Origin: Sulfurimonas sp.
Lineage (GTDB): Bacteria; Campylobacterota; Campylobacteria; Campylobacterales; Sulfurimonadaceae
Length of the DNA stretch: 28,185 nt
NCBI GenBank assembly: GCA_026987995.1
Contig: JALSMC010000003.1
Coordinates: 1-28,185, forward strand
Direction: 5' to 3'
Shown here: positions 5,870 to 15,800 of the stretch, piece by piece
How the letters are laid out: each line of letters opens with the position of its first letter
How positions within the stretch are numbered: the first letter of the stretch is position 1
Notes under the pieces: model-generated
The model's database searches: none
Seen by the model: only the letters and a program-made list of their open reading frames with translations
Told to the model about the DNA's origin: nothing
Program-made: the position numbers and the translations under genes

Positions 5870-7210
5870 ATGAAACTATTCGGAACAGACGGTGTAAGAG
5901 GTGAAGCAGGTACATTTTTAAGTGCTGAAGTTGCTATGAAAGTGGCAATGGCCGCTGGAATACATCTTAAAAGTAAGGCTGTGACAAATAGAATCTTGGT
6001 TGGTAAAGATACTCGTCGTAGTGGTTATATGATAGAAAATGCTATTGTGTGTGGGCTAACGGCTATTGGGTATGATGTTATACAGGTTGGACCAATGCCT
6101 ACTCCTGCCATCGCTTACATCACTCAAAATATGCGTTGTGATGCGGGAATTATGATATCTGCTTCACATAACCCTTATGAAGACAATGGCATAAAGTTTT
6201 TTGATGGACATGGAGATAAACTTCCTAGTGAAGTAGAAAAAAGTATAGAAGATATTTACTTTGATGCTCAAAAAATTCAAGAAGCACAAGTTACTGGTAC
6301 TAAGATAGGAAAAGCAAAACGGATCGATGATGTTATAGGGCGCTATATTGTGCAACTTAAAAACTCTTTTCCAGTTGAGATGACACTTCAAGGGATGCGT
6401 ATAGTTCTTGACACGGCAAATGGAGCGGCTTATAAGGTAGGACCAACTGTTTTAGAAGAGTTGGGTGCTGAAGTTATCATCCTTAACAATAAACCTGATG
6501 GGTATAACATCAATGAAAATTGTGGAGCGCTGCATCCTAAAGGTGTTAGTGATGCTGTTATTGAGTTTAGAGCTGATTTGGGGATTGCTCTTGATGGAGA
6601 TGCTGATAGACTTGTAGTAATTGATGAAAAGGGTGAGGTTGTTGATGGGGATCAGTTAATCGGTGCTCTTGGGGTTCATCTCAACGAGAGAGGATGTCTT
6701 AAAGGCAAGGGAGTTGTAGCAACTGTTATGAGTAACCAAGGTCTCGGTGACTATATGGATGCAAATGGTCTTAAACTTTGGCGTTCAAATGTTGGAGATA
6801 AACATGTCTTGGAGATTATGAAACAAGAGGGAATCAACTTCGGTGGAGAGCAGAGTGGACATGTCATCATGCATGACTTTGCAAAAACTGGAGATGGACT
6901 TGTGAGTGCCTTACAAGTTCTTGCTCTATTGTTAGCGAAGAAAGAGAAGGCTTCAGAGGTACTACGACCTTTTAAACTTTACCCTCAAAAACTTGTAAAC
7001 CTTCGTGTGAAAAATAAGATTCCTCTCAATAGCATAGAGGGATTGTCTGAAAAACTGACTGCACTTGAAGCAGAAGATATCCGCCATTTAGTGCGCTACT
7101 CAGGAACTGAAAATAAACTTCGTATTTTACTTGAAGCAAAAGATGCAAAACTTATGAATACTCGTATGGATGAAATGAGCGAGTTCTTTACAAAAGCTTT
7201 AAATGCCTAA
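5870..7210 (+). CDS. glmM: Phosphoglucosamine mutase
   Basis: GlmM converts glucosamine-6-phosphate to glucosamine-1-phosphate on the way to UDP-GlcNAc, feeding peptidoglycan and lipopolysaccharide. The 446 residues match the family. It opens [13 protein letters not shown]. The phospho-serine loop is ISASHNP with Ser99 the phosphorylated residue. The metal-binding loop is DGDADR (242-247). The sugar-binding GGEQSGH loop lies near 325, and the phosphate-binding RYSGTEN (409-415) is in the C-terminal domain. AGGGG at 5856-5860 is the ribosome-binding site. It overlaps lspA by 8 bases. An unusual structured leader lies upstream. It is divergent from rpsT, an arrangement I recall near glmM in Helicobacter. 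Confidence 0.97.
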   Translation: MKLFGTDGVRGEAGTFLSAEVAMKVAMAAGIHLKSKAVTNRILVGKDTRRSGYMIENAIVCGLTAIGYDVIQVGPMPTPAIAYITQNMRCDAGIMISASHNPYEDNGIKFFDGHGDKLPSEVEKSIEDIYFDAQKIQEAQVTGTKIGKAKRIDDVIGRYIVQLKNSFPVEMTLQGMRIVLDTANGAAYKVGPTVLEELGAEVIILNNKPDGYNINENCGALHPKGVSDAVIEFRADLGIALDGDADRLVVIDEKGEVVDGDQLIGALGVHLNERGCLKGKGVVATVMSNQGLGDYMDANGLKLWRSNVGDKHVLEIMKQEGINFGGEQSGHVIMHDFAKTGDGLVSALQVLALLLAKKEKASEVLRPFKLYPQKLVNLRVKNKIPLNSIEGLSEKLTALEAEDIRHLVRYSGTENKLRILLEAKDAKLMNTRMDEMSEFFTKALNA

Positions 7211-7679
7211 TCATACTCTGCGTTTAACCGCTGTCCTGTTTTTTACTTTAATAGGGGTTTTTATTATAGACCAAAATATTAAAATGCTTTTTGTGGATGG
7301 CTTTCGTTACTATAGTGAATATTTTGATTTGATACTTGTTTATAATAAAGGTGTAGCATTTTCTATGTTCGCATTTTTACAAGACTATCTAAAATACATA
7401 CAATTAGTTTTAGTTACTGGTGTTTTAGTTTATGTGTTTTTCTTAAAAAAACTCTGTTATGCCATACCTGCAGGGCTTTTACTCGGTGGGGCTTTTTCAA
7501 ATATTTATGATAGATTTATTCATGGTGGGGTTGTTGATATGTTTTACTATCATGCTTGGCCTTACCCTATCTTTGGGCTTCATGGTTTTGCAGTTTTTAA
7601 CTTTGCAGATGTGATGATAGATGTAGCAGTTATCTGGATACTCATTTTAAATTTTAAGTCGCATCTTTGTAAAAGCTAA
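7203..7679 (+). CDS. lspA: Lipoprotein signal peptidase (signal peptidase II)
   Basis: LspA cleaves the signal peptide of diacylated prolipoproteins in the inner membrane. The 158 residues contain about four hydrophobic spans. The catalytic aspartates are Asp112 (GGVVDMF) and Asp136 (FNFADVMID), and the conserved NKGVAF (48-53) and SNIYDR (99-104) segments are present. The ATG overlaps the end of glmM by 8 bases in another frame, so the two are co-translated. A likely substrate in this window is the lipoprotein encoded at 16499. Confidence 0.96.
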   Translation: MPNHTLRLTAVLFFTLIGVFIIDQNIKMLFVDGFRYYSEYFDLILVYNKGVAFSMFAFLQDYLKYIQLVLVTGVLVYVFFLKKLCYAIPAGLLLGGAFSNIYDRFIHGGVVDMFYYHAWPYPIFGLHGFAVFNFADVMIDVAVIWILILNFKSHLCKS

Positions 7680-7695
7680 TTAAAAGCAGTTTTTT

Positions 7696-7701
7696 GATAA
7701 T
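7696..7701 (+). promoter_or_regulatory. Candidate -10 box for the tig-clpP-GGDEF-def cluster
   Basis: GATAAT at 7696-7701 differs by one base from consensus and lies in the AT-rich 75-base gap after lspA. The predicted start is near 7708, leaving a leader of about 50 bases. Confidence 0.35.
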
Positions 7702-7757
7702 ATACAGCAAAATAATAGTTATTTAATTGACTAAGAAACATAAAATAAAGGAAATTG

Positions 7758-9050
7758 ATGGAAATCAAATCAAATAAAATCGACAGTGCAAATGCAGAAA
7801 TCTCTGCTACAATCTCAATGGATGAGGTAAACGCCAACTTAGAAAAGATAGCAAAACAACTGAGTAAAACTGCTAGTGTTCAAGGTTTCCGTAAAGGTAA
7901 AGTTCCTGTTGCAATCGTGAAAAAACAGTATGGTCAAAAACTTGTAGAAGATGCAGAAGCTGAAGCACTTCGCGAAGTAATGGCTGCTGGTTTAAAAGAA
8001 CTTGACATCTCTAACGAGTCTTTAATGGGTGAGCCTAATATCACTAAGTTTGACAAAAGCGATGACAAGATAGAAGTATCTATAAAAGTTGCAACTCGTC
8101 CAAGTATAGAGTTAGGTGATATCACTAAGTCTGTTCCTGATTTTAAAAAGCCTGCTATATCTGCTAAAGATGTAACTGCAAGAGTGAAACAATTAGCTGA
8201 GCAAAATGCTCCTTTAGTTGACATCAAACGCAACCGTAAGATGAAAGAGGGTGACACTGCTGTTATCGACTTTGAGGGTTCTATTGATGGTGTTTTATTT
8301 GATGGTGGGGCTGGTAAAGATCATGCACTTCTTTTAGGTTCTAACTCTTTTATTCCTGGTTTTGAAGAGCAACTTATCGGTGTGAAACGTGATGAAGAAG
8401 TAGTTATTAAAGTTACTTTTCCTGAGAACTACGGTGGGGATTTAGCTGGTAAAGATGCTGAGTTTAAAGTAAAAGTAAATCAAGTTCAAGTAAAAGAAGA
8501 AGTTGAGATTAACGATGAACTAGCAAAGAAAATGATGCCAGGTGAAGAGAACGCTTCTTTGGAAGAACTTACAAAACAAGTGAAAACTCAGTTAGAAAAT
8601 GAAGCACTTGGAAAACTTTATAACGAAGACTTAAAGCCAAAACTTCTTGACAATTTAGTAGAGAGCCTTACTTTTGACCTTCCAGAGTTTGTTGTTGAAC
8701 AAGAGATTGATATGGCACTCAACAAAAAAGCGGGAACTATGACTGAAGAAGAAGTTCAAGAACTTCGTGATTCTAAAGAGAAACTAGATACTCTTCGTGA
8801 GACTTTCCGTGAGGATGCTGTTAAAAGTGTAAGAGCTACATTTATCATCGATTCTATTGCAATCGAGAAAGGTGTGCAGATAGAAGAGCAAGAAGTTATG
8901 CAAACTATCTACTACGAAGCAATGCAGATGGGTCAAGATCCTCAAAAAGCTTATGAGCAGTATAAAGAAGCGGGTTACTTACCAGCTATCCAGATGTCTA
9001 TGGTAGAAGATAGAGTTTTATCTGGTCTACTTAACGATAAGATAGCATAA
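7758..9050 (+). CDS. tig: Trigger factor, ribosome-associated chaperone and prolyl isomerase
   Basis: Trigger factor binds the ribosome exit tunnel and assists folding of nascent chains. The ribosome-docking signature GFRKGKVP is at residues 43-50. An FKBP-type prolyl isomerase domain follows at about 155-245 (GDTAVIDFEGSIDG through KDAEFKVKV), and then the long helical C-terminal chaperone arms. The 430 residues match the family. The start is ATG 7758, not the in-frame TTG at 7755, because AAAGGA at 7747-7752 gives a 5-base spacing and the family begins with a single Met. clpP begins 3 bases after the stop. Confidence 0.96.
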   Translation: MEIKSNKIDSANAEISATISMDEVNANLEKIAKQLSKTASVQGFRKGKVPVAIVKKQYGQKLVEDAEAEALREVMAAGLKELDISNESLMGEPNITKFDKSDDKIEVSIKVATRPSIELGDITKSVPDFKKPAISAKDVTARVKQLAEQNAPLVDIKRNRKMKEGDTAVIDFEGSIDGVLFDGGAGKDHALLLGSNSFIPGFEEQLIGVKRDEEVVIKVTFPENYGGDLAGKDAEFKVKVNQVQVKEEVEINDELAKKMMPGEENASLEELTKQVKTQLENEALGKLYNEDLKPKLLDNLVESLTFDLPEFVVEQEIDMALNKKAGTMTEEEVQELRDSKEKLDTLRETFREDAVKSVRATFIIDSIAIEKGVQIEEQEVMQTIYYEAMQMGQDPQKAYEQYKEAGYLPAIQMSMVEDRVLSGLLNDKIA

Positions 9051-9053
9051 GTT

Positions 9054-9644
9054 ATGTCTTATATTCCATATGTAGTTGAAAAATCTGGACGAGGTGAGCG
9101 TTCTTATGACATCTTTTCTCGTTTATTAAAAGATAGAATTATCATGCTCAGTGGAGAAGTTAACGATCAGGTTGCTTCTACTATCGTTGCACAGCTTTTA
9201 TTTCTTGAAGCAGAAGATCCTGAAAAAGATATCTACTTCTATATCAACTCCCCGGGTGGTGTTGTAACTGCTGGAATGGCTATTTTTGATACTATGAATT
9301 ATATTCGTCCTGCTGTTGCTACTATTTGTATCGGGCAAGCGGCTTCTATGGGGTCATTTTTACTTACAGCGGGTGAAAAAGGTAAGCGTTATGCGCTTCC
9401 TCATGCTCGTATTATGATTCACCAGCCTTCAGGTGGTGCTCAAGGTCAATCTTCTGACATTCAGATTCAAGCGGCTGAAATACAGCGAATGAAAGATGAA
9501 CTTAATGGAATTATTGCTAAAAATACAGGACAAACTATCAAGCAAGTTGAAAAAGATACAGATCGTGATAACTTTATGAGTGCAGCAGAAGCACAAAAAT
9601 ATGGTATGATTGACGAAGTACTAATAAAGAACGATAAAAAGTAA
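9054..9644 (+). CDS. clpP: ATP-dependent Clp protease proteolytic subunit
   Basis: ClpP forms the tetradecameric serine protease barrel that works with ClpX or ClpA. The catalytic triad is visible: Ser98 (GQAASMGS), His123 (MIHQPSGG) and Asp172 (DTDRDNF). The opening [18 protein letters not shown] and the FYINSPGG motif (62-69) are typical. Its 196 residues match the mature family length. It lies between tig and the GGDEF gene with very short gaps, so it is certainly in the same unit. No clpX is present here. Confidence 0.97.
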   Translation: MSYIPYVVEKSGRGERSYDIFSRLLKDRIIMLSGEVNDQVASTIVAQLLFLEAEDPEKDIYFYINSPGGVVTAGMAIFDTMNYIRPAVATICIGQAASMGSFLLTAGEKGKRYALPHARIMIHQPSGGAQGQSSDIQIQAAEIQRMKDELNGIIAKNTGQTIKQVEKDTDRDNFMSAAEAQKYGMIDEVLIKNDKK

Positions 9645-9654
9645 GGATAACTAA

Positions 9655-10716
9655 ATGGCAGGAACTCTTAGAAGTAGAAAGCGTAGAAACATAGATGATA
9701 CTGTGGAGGAAGCACCTACTAAACAAGCACCTGCTATTGAACCTTTAGGTGTAAGTCATGCAACAAGTGATATCGAAATTTATGCCAAAGAAGTGCTCCA
9801 CTCCCTTATATCTGACAACTTACCTCCTACTCCAAATAACTTTTCACTCTATTTTGATAGACTTTTAGAAGAAAAAAGTGATAATTTACGTAAGCAGATA
9901 CATGCTATGTTAGAGCTAGAAGAGAGTAATGATGCTGAAAATAGTATTCAACTAGAGCAAACACTTAAGCAAGGGTTTAGTTCTATAAAAGGTCTTCTAG
10001 CAACTACTGCAAATCTTTATAAAAATATGTCTTTAATGACAAAAATCTTAGAGCAACGTAAAAAAGAACTAGGGAGTCATCCTGCAGCTCAAGAAGCGAT
10101 AGGAATTATTACGACACTTGAAGGTGATGTAGACAAGCTCAACTCAATTTTAAAAACACAAAGTTCTCAGATGAAAACTATTTATGATGATACTGCGAAG
10201 ATTGTCAAAAAAGTAGAAAATGAAACTATTTTTGATAATCAATATGGGGTTTATAATAAACGCTATCTTCTGACTAAGTTAGAGCAAGAAATGGGGCTAG
10301 TTAAAGAGTTCAACCATACCAGTTCTCTTATAATGATAGAGCTATCAAGAGACTTGAAAAAGAGTATAAACAACGAAAAAGCAACTCTTTTAATGACAAG
10401 AACAATCGCTAGACTACTACTCAAAACATCAAGAAGAAGTGATATTGTTGCTCATTATGGGAAGGGTGTATTTGTGATGTTACTCAAGCATACAGATATT
10501 AAGAGTGCTGAAAAAGCGAGTGAAAGACTATGCGATTTAGTATCAAACTCGAACTTTTTCTTAGCCGATCGTGAAATTCAACTCAAAATTTCTATCGGGG
10601 TAACAAATGTAGATTGTGTTTATTCTGTTGAAGAGATAATAGTGAGTGTAATGGATGGAATTGAAGCAGCATACACAAAAAAAGATGTAGACTACGCTGT
10701 ATCTTTAAGAACTTAG
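9655..10716 (+). CDS. Degenerate GGDEF-domain protein, probably inactive as a cyclase
   Basis: This 353-residue cytoplasmic protein has a basic, disordered N-terminus (1-35), a helical region with the PPTPNNFSLYFDRL motif (57-70) seen N-terminal to many GGDEF domains, a coiled-coil-like stretch (about 85-190), and a GGDEF fold (about 195-353) with YGVYNKRYLLTKLEQEM (197-213) and an ISIGVT segment near 312. The signature loop reads HYGKGVF (267-273) where an active diguanylate cyclase has RYGGDEF. The metal-binding D-x-D on the preceding strand reads E229-L-S231. It is therefore probably not a diguanylate cyclase, but could be a GTP or c-di-GMP sensor or scaffold. It lies between clpP and def, with 10- and 6-base gaps. 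The N-terminal tract RSRKRR is strongly basic. Confidence 0.85.
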   Translation: MAGTLRSRKRRNIDDTVEEAPTKQAPAIEPLGVSHATSDIEIYAKEVLHSLISDNLPPTPNNFSLYFDRLLEEKSDNLRKQIHAMLELEESNDAENSIQLEQTLKQGFSSIKGLLATTANLYKNMSLMTKILEQRKKELGSHPAAQEAIGIITTLEGDVDKLNSILKTQSSQMKTIYDDTAKIVKKVENETIFDNQYGVYNKRYLLTKLEQEMGLVKEFNHTSSLIMIELSRDLKKSINNEKATLLMTRTIARLLLKTSRRSDIVAHYGKGVFVMLLKHTDIKSAEKASERLCDLVSNSNFFLADREIQLKISIGVTNVDCVYSVEEIIVSVMDGIEAAYTKKDVDYAVSLRT

Positions 10717-10722
10717 TAAAGT

Positions 10723-11256
10723 ATGATGAAACTAACAATAATAGAATACCCAGATAAAAAACTGCGTTTAAAATCCGAAGAAGTAAAGGTATTTGATGCT
10801 AATCTTCATGCTTTACTAGACTCTATGAACGACATAATGATAAATACAAATGGGATTGGACTTGCAGCAATTCAAGTTGAGCATCCTGTTCGTGCAATCC
10901 TTTTAAATATTCCTGATGAAGACAATGAGCAGCCTCCTGAGAACTTATTAGAGCTTATCAATCCTGTTATTACTAAAAGTAGTGGTGAAATTCTTTATGA
11001 TGAAGGGTGTTTGAGTGTCCCTACTTTTTACGAAGAGACAAAACGTGCTGAATTTTTAACACTTAACTATCAAGATAGAGATGGAAATACTAAAGTGATT
11101 GAAACTGAGGGTCTTGTAAGTATTGCTATTCAGCATGAAATGGATCATTTAGAAGGTATTTTGTTTATAGATAGACTCACCGCTTCACGTAGAAGAAAGT
11201 TTGAAAAAGAGTACAAGCGTATGCTAAAAAGTAGAAAATCAAAAAGAAGATCTTAA
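10723..11256 (+). CDS. def: Peptide deformylase
   Basis: Def removes the N-formyl group from new polypeptides. All three family motifs are present: GIGLAAIQ (44-51), EGCLSVP with metal ligand Cys96, and QHEMDH with His138, Glu139 and His142. The 177 residues match the family, with a basic C-terminal tail. Two adjacent ATGs (10723 and 10726) are possible starts; no good ribosome-binding site distinguishes them, and translation may be coupled to the GGDEF gene 6 bases upstream. Grouping with tig and clpP places nascent-chain processing, folding and degradation in one unit. Confidence 0.96.
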   Translation: MMKLTIIEYPDKKLRLKSEEVKVFDANLHALLDSMNDIMINTNGIGLAAIQVEHPVRAILLNIPDEDNEQPPENLLELINPVITKSSGEILYDEGCLSVPTFYEETKRAEFLTLNYQDRDGNTKVIETEGLVSIAIQHEMDHLEGILFIDRLTASRRRKFEKEYKRMLKSRKSKRRS

Positions 11257-11278
11257 AGTATGGCATATTGTCATACTT
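11256..11278 (+). terminator. Stem-loop after def
   Basis: Bases 11256-11265 pair with 11269-11278 (10 bp including one G-U, 3-base loop), starting on the last base of the def stop. No long T run follows. It probably ends or attenuates the tig-def unit. Confidence 0.45.
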
Positions 11279-11302
11279 ATCCCCAATAGAAAAAAAATCC
11301 GT

Positions 11303-11328
11303 TATTATTTAAACAATCGAATAAAAGG
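11303..11328 (+). promoter_or_regulatory. Candidate -10 box and ribosome-binding site of comM
   Basis: TATTAT at 11303-11308 and AAAAGG at 11323-11328 precede the ATG at 11337 by suitable distances. The -35 region is not recognisable. Confidence 0.35.
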
Positions 11329-11336
11329 TTGTTATT

Positions 11337-12845
11337 ATGAAAAAAGTTTTTTGTGCCACTTATGAAGGTATAGATGCAAAAGTTGTTACAGTCGAGAGTA
11401 CTTTAACAAAGGGTTTACCCTCTTTTGGTCTTGTTGGAAAAGTAAGTATGGAGATAAACGAAGCAAAAGAGCGTGCTAAATCAGCTCTTCTGTCAAATGA
11501 TTTTAAATTTCCGCCTAAAAGAATAACAATAAACTTAGCACCGAGTGATTTGAAAAAAGAGGGAAGCCAGTTTGACCTAAGTATGGCACTTCTTATCGCT
11601 ATATATGACTTAGAAGAGGAGTTAGAAGATTGGTTTGTCTTTGGTGAACTTGGGCTTGATGGAGCCGTTAAAGAGAACAAACAACTGTATCCACTTCTGC
11701 TCTCGCTTGCAAATCAAGATATTATACAAAGAGCGATAGTTCCTTTTGAATCCTTAGAAAAACTCTCAAAAATTCCTAATGTATCTTTTTATGGTGTAAA
11801 AACTTTAAATGAAGCAGTCGAGCTTCTTCGTAATCAAGCAACAGCAACTCCAAGTATGAGTAAGTCTGAGATAGAGTACCCCTCTTATGCAGTGGCAAAT
11901 GAGAAATACTACTATGTAAAAGAGTATGATGAAGATTTTATAGATGTAAAAGGGCAAGAGGTAGCAAAAAGGGCTGCTCTAATCAGTGCAGCAGGTTTTC
12001 ATAACATCATCTTCGAGGGCAGTCCTGGTTGTGGCAAGAGTATGATAGCGTCACGACTACGTTTCATACTTCCTTCTATGAGTACAAATGAAATTCTTGA
12101 ACTTGCGAAACTCCAAGTTTTAGATGATAAAGAGCCACTCTTTAAACCCCATAGAAATATGCAAACAGTGCACCACACTTCTACAAGTGCAAGTGTCTTT
12201 GGTGGGGGCAGTCATAAGGCAAAAATAGGTGAAGTTGGATTAGCACATAATGGGATACTTTTTTTTGATGAACTACCACACTTTTCTAAAGCAGTTTTAG
12301 AATCATTAAGAGAGCCAATGCAAGATGGAAAAATACGAATATCTCGTGTGAATTCTAAGGTCGAGTACCCTGCTGACTTTCTCTTTATTGGAGCGATGAA
12401 TCCTTGTCCTTGTGGAAATCTTCTTAATGAGTTTAAAGAGTGTAGGTGTAATGAGTTAGAGATTCAGAGGTATAAAAATAGACTCTCAGATCCTTTCTTA
12501 GACAGAATAGACCTGAATGTAGTGATGCAAAATGTATCTCCATCAGATAAACCGAGTTTGAGTTCTAAAGAGATGCATAAGCAAGTTGTTCAAACTCACA
12601 TCATAAACAAAAAACGCGGACAAAAAAGTTTTAATGCTAAGCTGAGTGATAAAGAGATAGAGAAGTTTTGTATTTTAGATATGCAAGCAAAAGAGACATT
12701 AGATATGGCAGTGAGTCGTTTTAGTTTATCTTTTAGAAGTATTAAAAAGGTGCAAAAAGTAGCTCGGACTATTGCTGATTTAGATGAAAGTGAGAGTATA
12801 CAAAAGAAGCATCTTTTAGAGGCTCTTTCATATAGGCGACGTTAA
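11337..12845 (+). CDS. comM: ComM/YifB-family AAA+ ATPase (Mg-chelatase-like)
   Basis: Members of this family are hexameric helicases that promote branch migration during natural transformation in the species studied. The 502 residues show the ChlI-like N-terminal domain (1-165, with PSFGLVGK and INLAPSDLKKEGSQFDL), the AAA+ core with Walker A GSPGCGKS (228-235) and Walker B GILFFDE (306-312), a CPCG zinc-type motif near 357-361, and the C-terminal Mg-chelatase domain ending in a conserved YRRR. It follows def after an 80-base gap that holds a hairpin and its own promoter candidate, and it is convergent with metH, 3 bases away. A role in DNA uptake here is inferred only from the family. Confidence 0.93.
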   Translation: MKKVFCATYEGIDAKVVTVESTLTKGLPSFGLVGKVSMEINEAKERAKSALLSNDFKFPPKRITINLAPSDLKKEGSQFDLSMALLIAIYDLEEELEDWFVFGELGLDGAVKENKQLYPLLLSLANQDIIQRAIVPFESLEKLSKIPNVSFYGVKTLNEAVELLRNQATATPSMSKSEIEYPSYAVANEKYYYVKEYDEDFIDVKGQEVAKRAALISAAGFHNIIFEGSPGCGKSMIASRLRFILPSMSTNEILELAKLQVLDDKEPLFKPHRNMQTVHHTSTSASVFGGGSHKAKIGEVGLAHNGILFFDELPHFSKAVLESLREPMQDGKIRISRVNSKVEYPADFLFIGAMNPCPCGNLLNEFKECRCNELEIQRYKNRLSDPFLDRIDLNVVMQNVSPSDKPSLSSKEMHKQVVQTHIINKKRGQKSFNAKLSDKEIEKFCILDMQAKETLDMAVSRFSLSFRSIKKVQKVARTIADLDESESIQKKHLLEALSYRRR

Positions 12846-12869
12846 AAGTTATACGTTGTAATACGTCGC
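12836..12869. terminator. Inverted repeat spanning the comM and metH stop codons
   Basis: GCGACGT at 12836-12842 pairs perfectly with ACGTCGC at 12863-12869. The 20-base loop contains both convergent stop codons (12843-12845 and 12849-12851). No T run follows on either strand, so this is a possible bidirectional transcription end only. Confidence 0.35.
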
Positions 12870-15800
12870 GTTTGGATGGTAAACAACAAGAGCTGATGTA
12901 GATTGCTCAGGATGTATCTGAAAAGTTTCACTCAGTTCTATACCAAACTCTTCAGGCTTTAAGAGATTAAAAAGAGGGCGGTTAAGTTCAAGGTCAGGAC
13001 AAGCTGCATAACCAAAACTATAACGGCTTCCTTGATACTTGTTCATCTGAACATCCGCAAGTGTTGGCTTTTCACCCTCAGCGATATTAAGGTCAAGTCG
13101 AACTTGCTTGTGTGCTATCTCCGCTAAAGCTTCAGCGAGTTCAACACCAAGACCATGAAACTGGTAGTACTCAGTATAGTTGCCCTCATCGTAGATAAGA
13201 CGCTCAGCATCGCTTAGTTTAGCTCCTGCACTCACACAACTTAAAGCGATAACATCATGTCTATCAGAGTGAAAGAAGTCGCTTAGGGCACGGTGAGGTG
13301 CTTTTCTTTGGCGTGGAAAGGTAAATATTTCTTCTGCTCGATCAATAACTTTGTCAAGTGGCTCACGGTTAATCTCATCTTCGCTAAAATACCCCTCATC
13401 CTCATGAAAAATAAGAAGAGAATCATCATCACTCCTACATGGCCAATAACCATAAATAATAGTAGGTTCAAAAAGCTTCTCATCTAAAAACTGTTTTTTG
13501 AGTTTTTCATAAGCCGGCCAAACTACTTCATCAAGTTGTTTTTGGTAAGCCTCTTTTTCCATGCCTTTAGAGCTATAACCCCAACGAGATTTAAAAAGGA
13601 TTTTATGGTTTATCCACTCAAATGCCATCTCTATCTGCTGTTGTGTGAGTTTTATCTCTCGGCGTCCCCAAAAAGGAGGAGTAGGAACTTTCACATCTCT
13701 ATTTGGCATTTTAAGTTCTTCAAATGGAGGAATTATTATCGCTTCTTTAACAACTCTCTCGATTATGGGAGCATCGGGGTGCAAGTTAGTATCCATATTT
13801 CCAGCTTCGATGCGACTCATAGCGGTAACACCATCAAAGGCATCTTTACAGTAAAAAATAGGACCATCATAAGCAGGGCGACAGAAGTCATCTATAAAGT
13901 TACGAGTTAATGCTGCCCCACCTAAAAGTATAGGAATGGTGATTCCTTTTTCTTTGAGTATCCCTAAGTTTTCAAGCATAACTTGAGTTGATTTTACTAG
14001 TAATCCACTCATCCCTAATGCAGAGACATGACCTTGATCCATATTTTCTAAAAAGGTATCGAGGTCAACTTTTATACCAAGGTTATTTACCTTAAAACCA
14101 TTGTTGGAGAGAATGATATCTACAAGGTTTTTCCCAACATCATGTACATCACCCTTTACAGTACCCAGTGCCAGTGTTGTGTCAACATCTTTTTCAACTT
14201 TTGGCAGGTGAGGGTTAAGATGATCAACCGTTTTTTTCATAGTCTCAGCTGATTGGAGTACAAATGGCAGTTGCATTTGACCACTACCAAAGAGTTCTCC
14301 AACTACTTTCATCGCATCAATAAGAATCTCATTTACGATAACCTCAGGCTTTATCTTGTGGCGAGCTTCCTCAACTAGAGGAATCATTCTATCTTTATCC
14401 CCATCCATGAGAAGTTTAGCGATTTTTTCTTCATCACTCATAGCAAGATACTCTTCATCAACTGCATCATTATCAACTGCTTCTTTAGTACTAAAATGCT
14501 CTATGAATGTAAAAAGTGCCTCTCCGTTTGGTTTACGGTTAAAAATAAGGTCATCACAAATCTCTTGTTCTTCTTTTGGAATTTTGTTCAGAGGAATGAT
14601 ATGTTTTACATTGATGATAACAGAAGTTAAACCAGCTTGTACACAGTGGTGTAAAAACATAGAGTTCAGGTATGGTCGTGCATCTTTGTCAAGTCCAAAA
14701 GAGATGTTTGAGAGTCCTAAAATAGCCCCAACTTCAGGGTGCTTTTTACGAAGTCCTCTAATTGCTTCGATGGTATTAATACCCGCTTCAAAATACTCTG
14801 CATCACCTGAACCAAGCGTAAATGTAAGAAGGTCAAAAACTAAATCTTCTTTTTTAAGACCATGGCGATTTGTAGCGAGGTCTATGATACGGTCGGCAAC
14901 TTTGAGTTTATCTTCTATACTCTTTGCCATTCCAACTTCATCTATAGTCAGACAAACGAGTGAAGCTCCATATTTTTTAGCAAGTTGACAGACTGCATCA
15001 AATTTTGGTTCACCATCTTCAAGATTCACAGAGTTAAGTATCGCTTTTCCACCGATGTTTTTAAGAGCGGTTTCAAGACCTTTGGTTTGTGTTGAGTCTG
15101 GCATAAGAGGAAGTGCTATCTTTTGTGCATACATCCCCATGACCGCATTCATATCTTTTGTTTCATCTCGACCTGCAAAACCGACATTTACATCGACTAA
15201 GTGAGCTCCTGCACGAACTTGTTGCTGTGCAACTGAGAGAGTCCCCTCGTAATCTTCAGCTAGTAAGAGTTCTCTAAAGGCTTTAGAACCCGTCGCGTTT
15301 GAGCGTTCTCCTATGAGAAGAGGAGCTGGTTCTTGCATGAGTTCTACTGTGTTAAAGAGTGAAGCTACTGCGTTTGGATGACTTCCTGTTGCTGGTTTTG
15401 GTGTTTTGTCACTCACTGCGTTTACAAGAGCTCGGATGTGTTGGGGTGTAGTTCCACAACAGCCTCCTAAAAAGCTAACGCCATCATACTGTAAGAATTT
15501 TTCTTGCTGGACTACAAATTCATCAGGTCCCATCGGGTAGTAAGTATAACCACCACGGTTTTGAGGGAGTCCTGCATTTGCATGAACACTGATTGGTTTA
15601 TGCCAAAGTTCTGAGAGTGTTTTTACATGCTTAAGAACTTGTTCTGGTCCCGTTCCACAGTTAAATCCAAGACTTAAAATGTCAAAAGGCTCTAAAATAG
15701 TCGCTATCGTTTGTGCATCTGTACCGATAAGCATAGTTCCACTTAGCTCAATAGTTACAGAAATCATGATGGGGATTTCTACCTCTTTTTGGCGATTTGC

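Noticed and set aside
7755..7757. TTG as the start of tig
   Set aside because: The next codon is ATG with a proper ribosome-binding-site spacing, and the family begins with a single Met.
13293..14988. Plus-strand ORFs of 64 to 210 residues inside metH
   Set aside because: They are antisense shadows of a long, fully conserved gene, with Ser- or Phe/Ile-rich products and no recognisable domain or ribosome-binding site.
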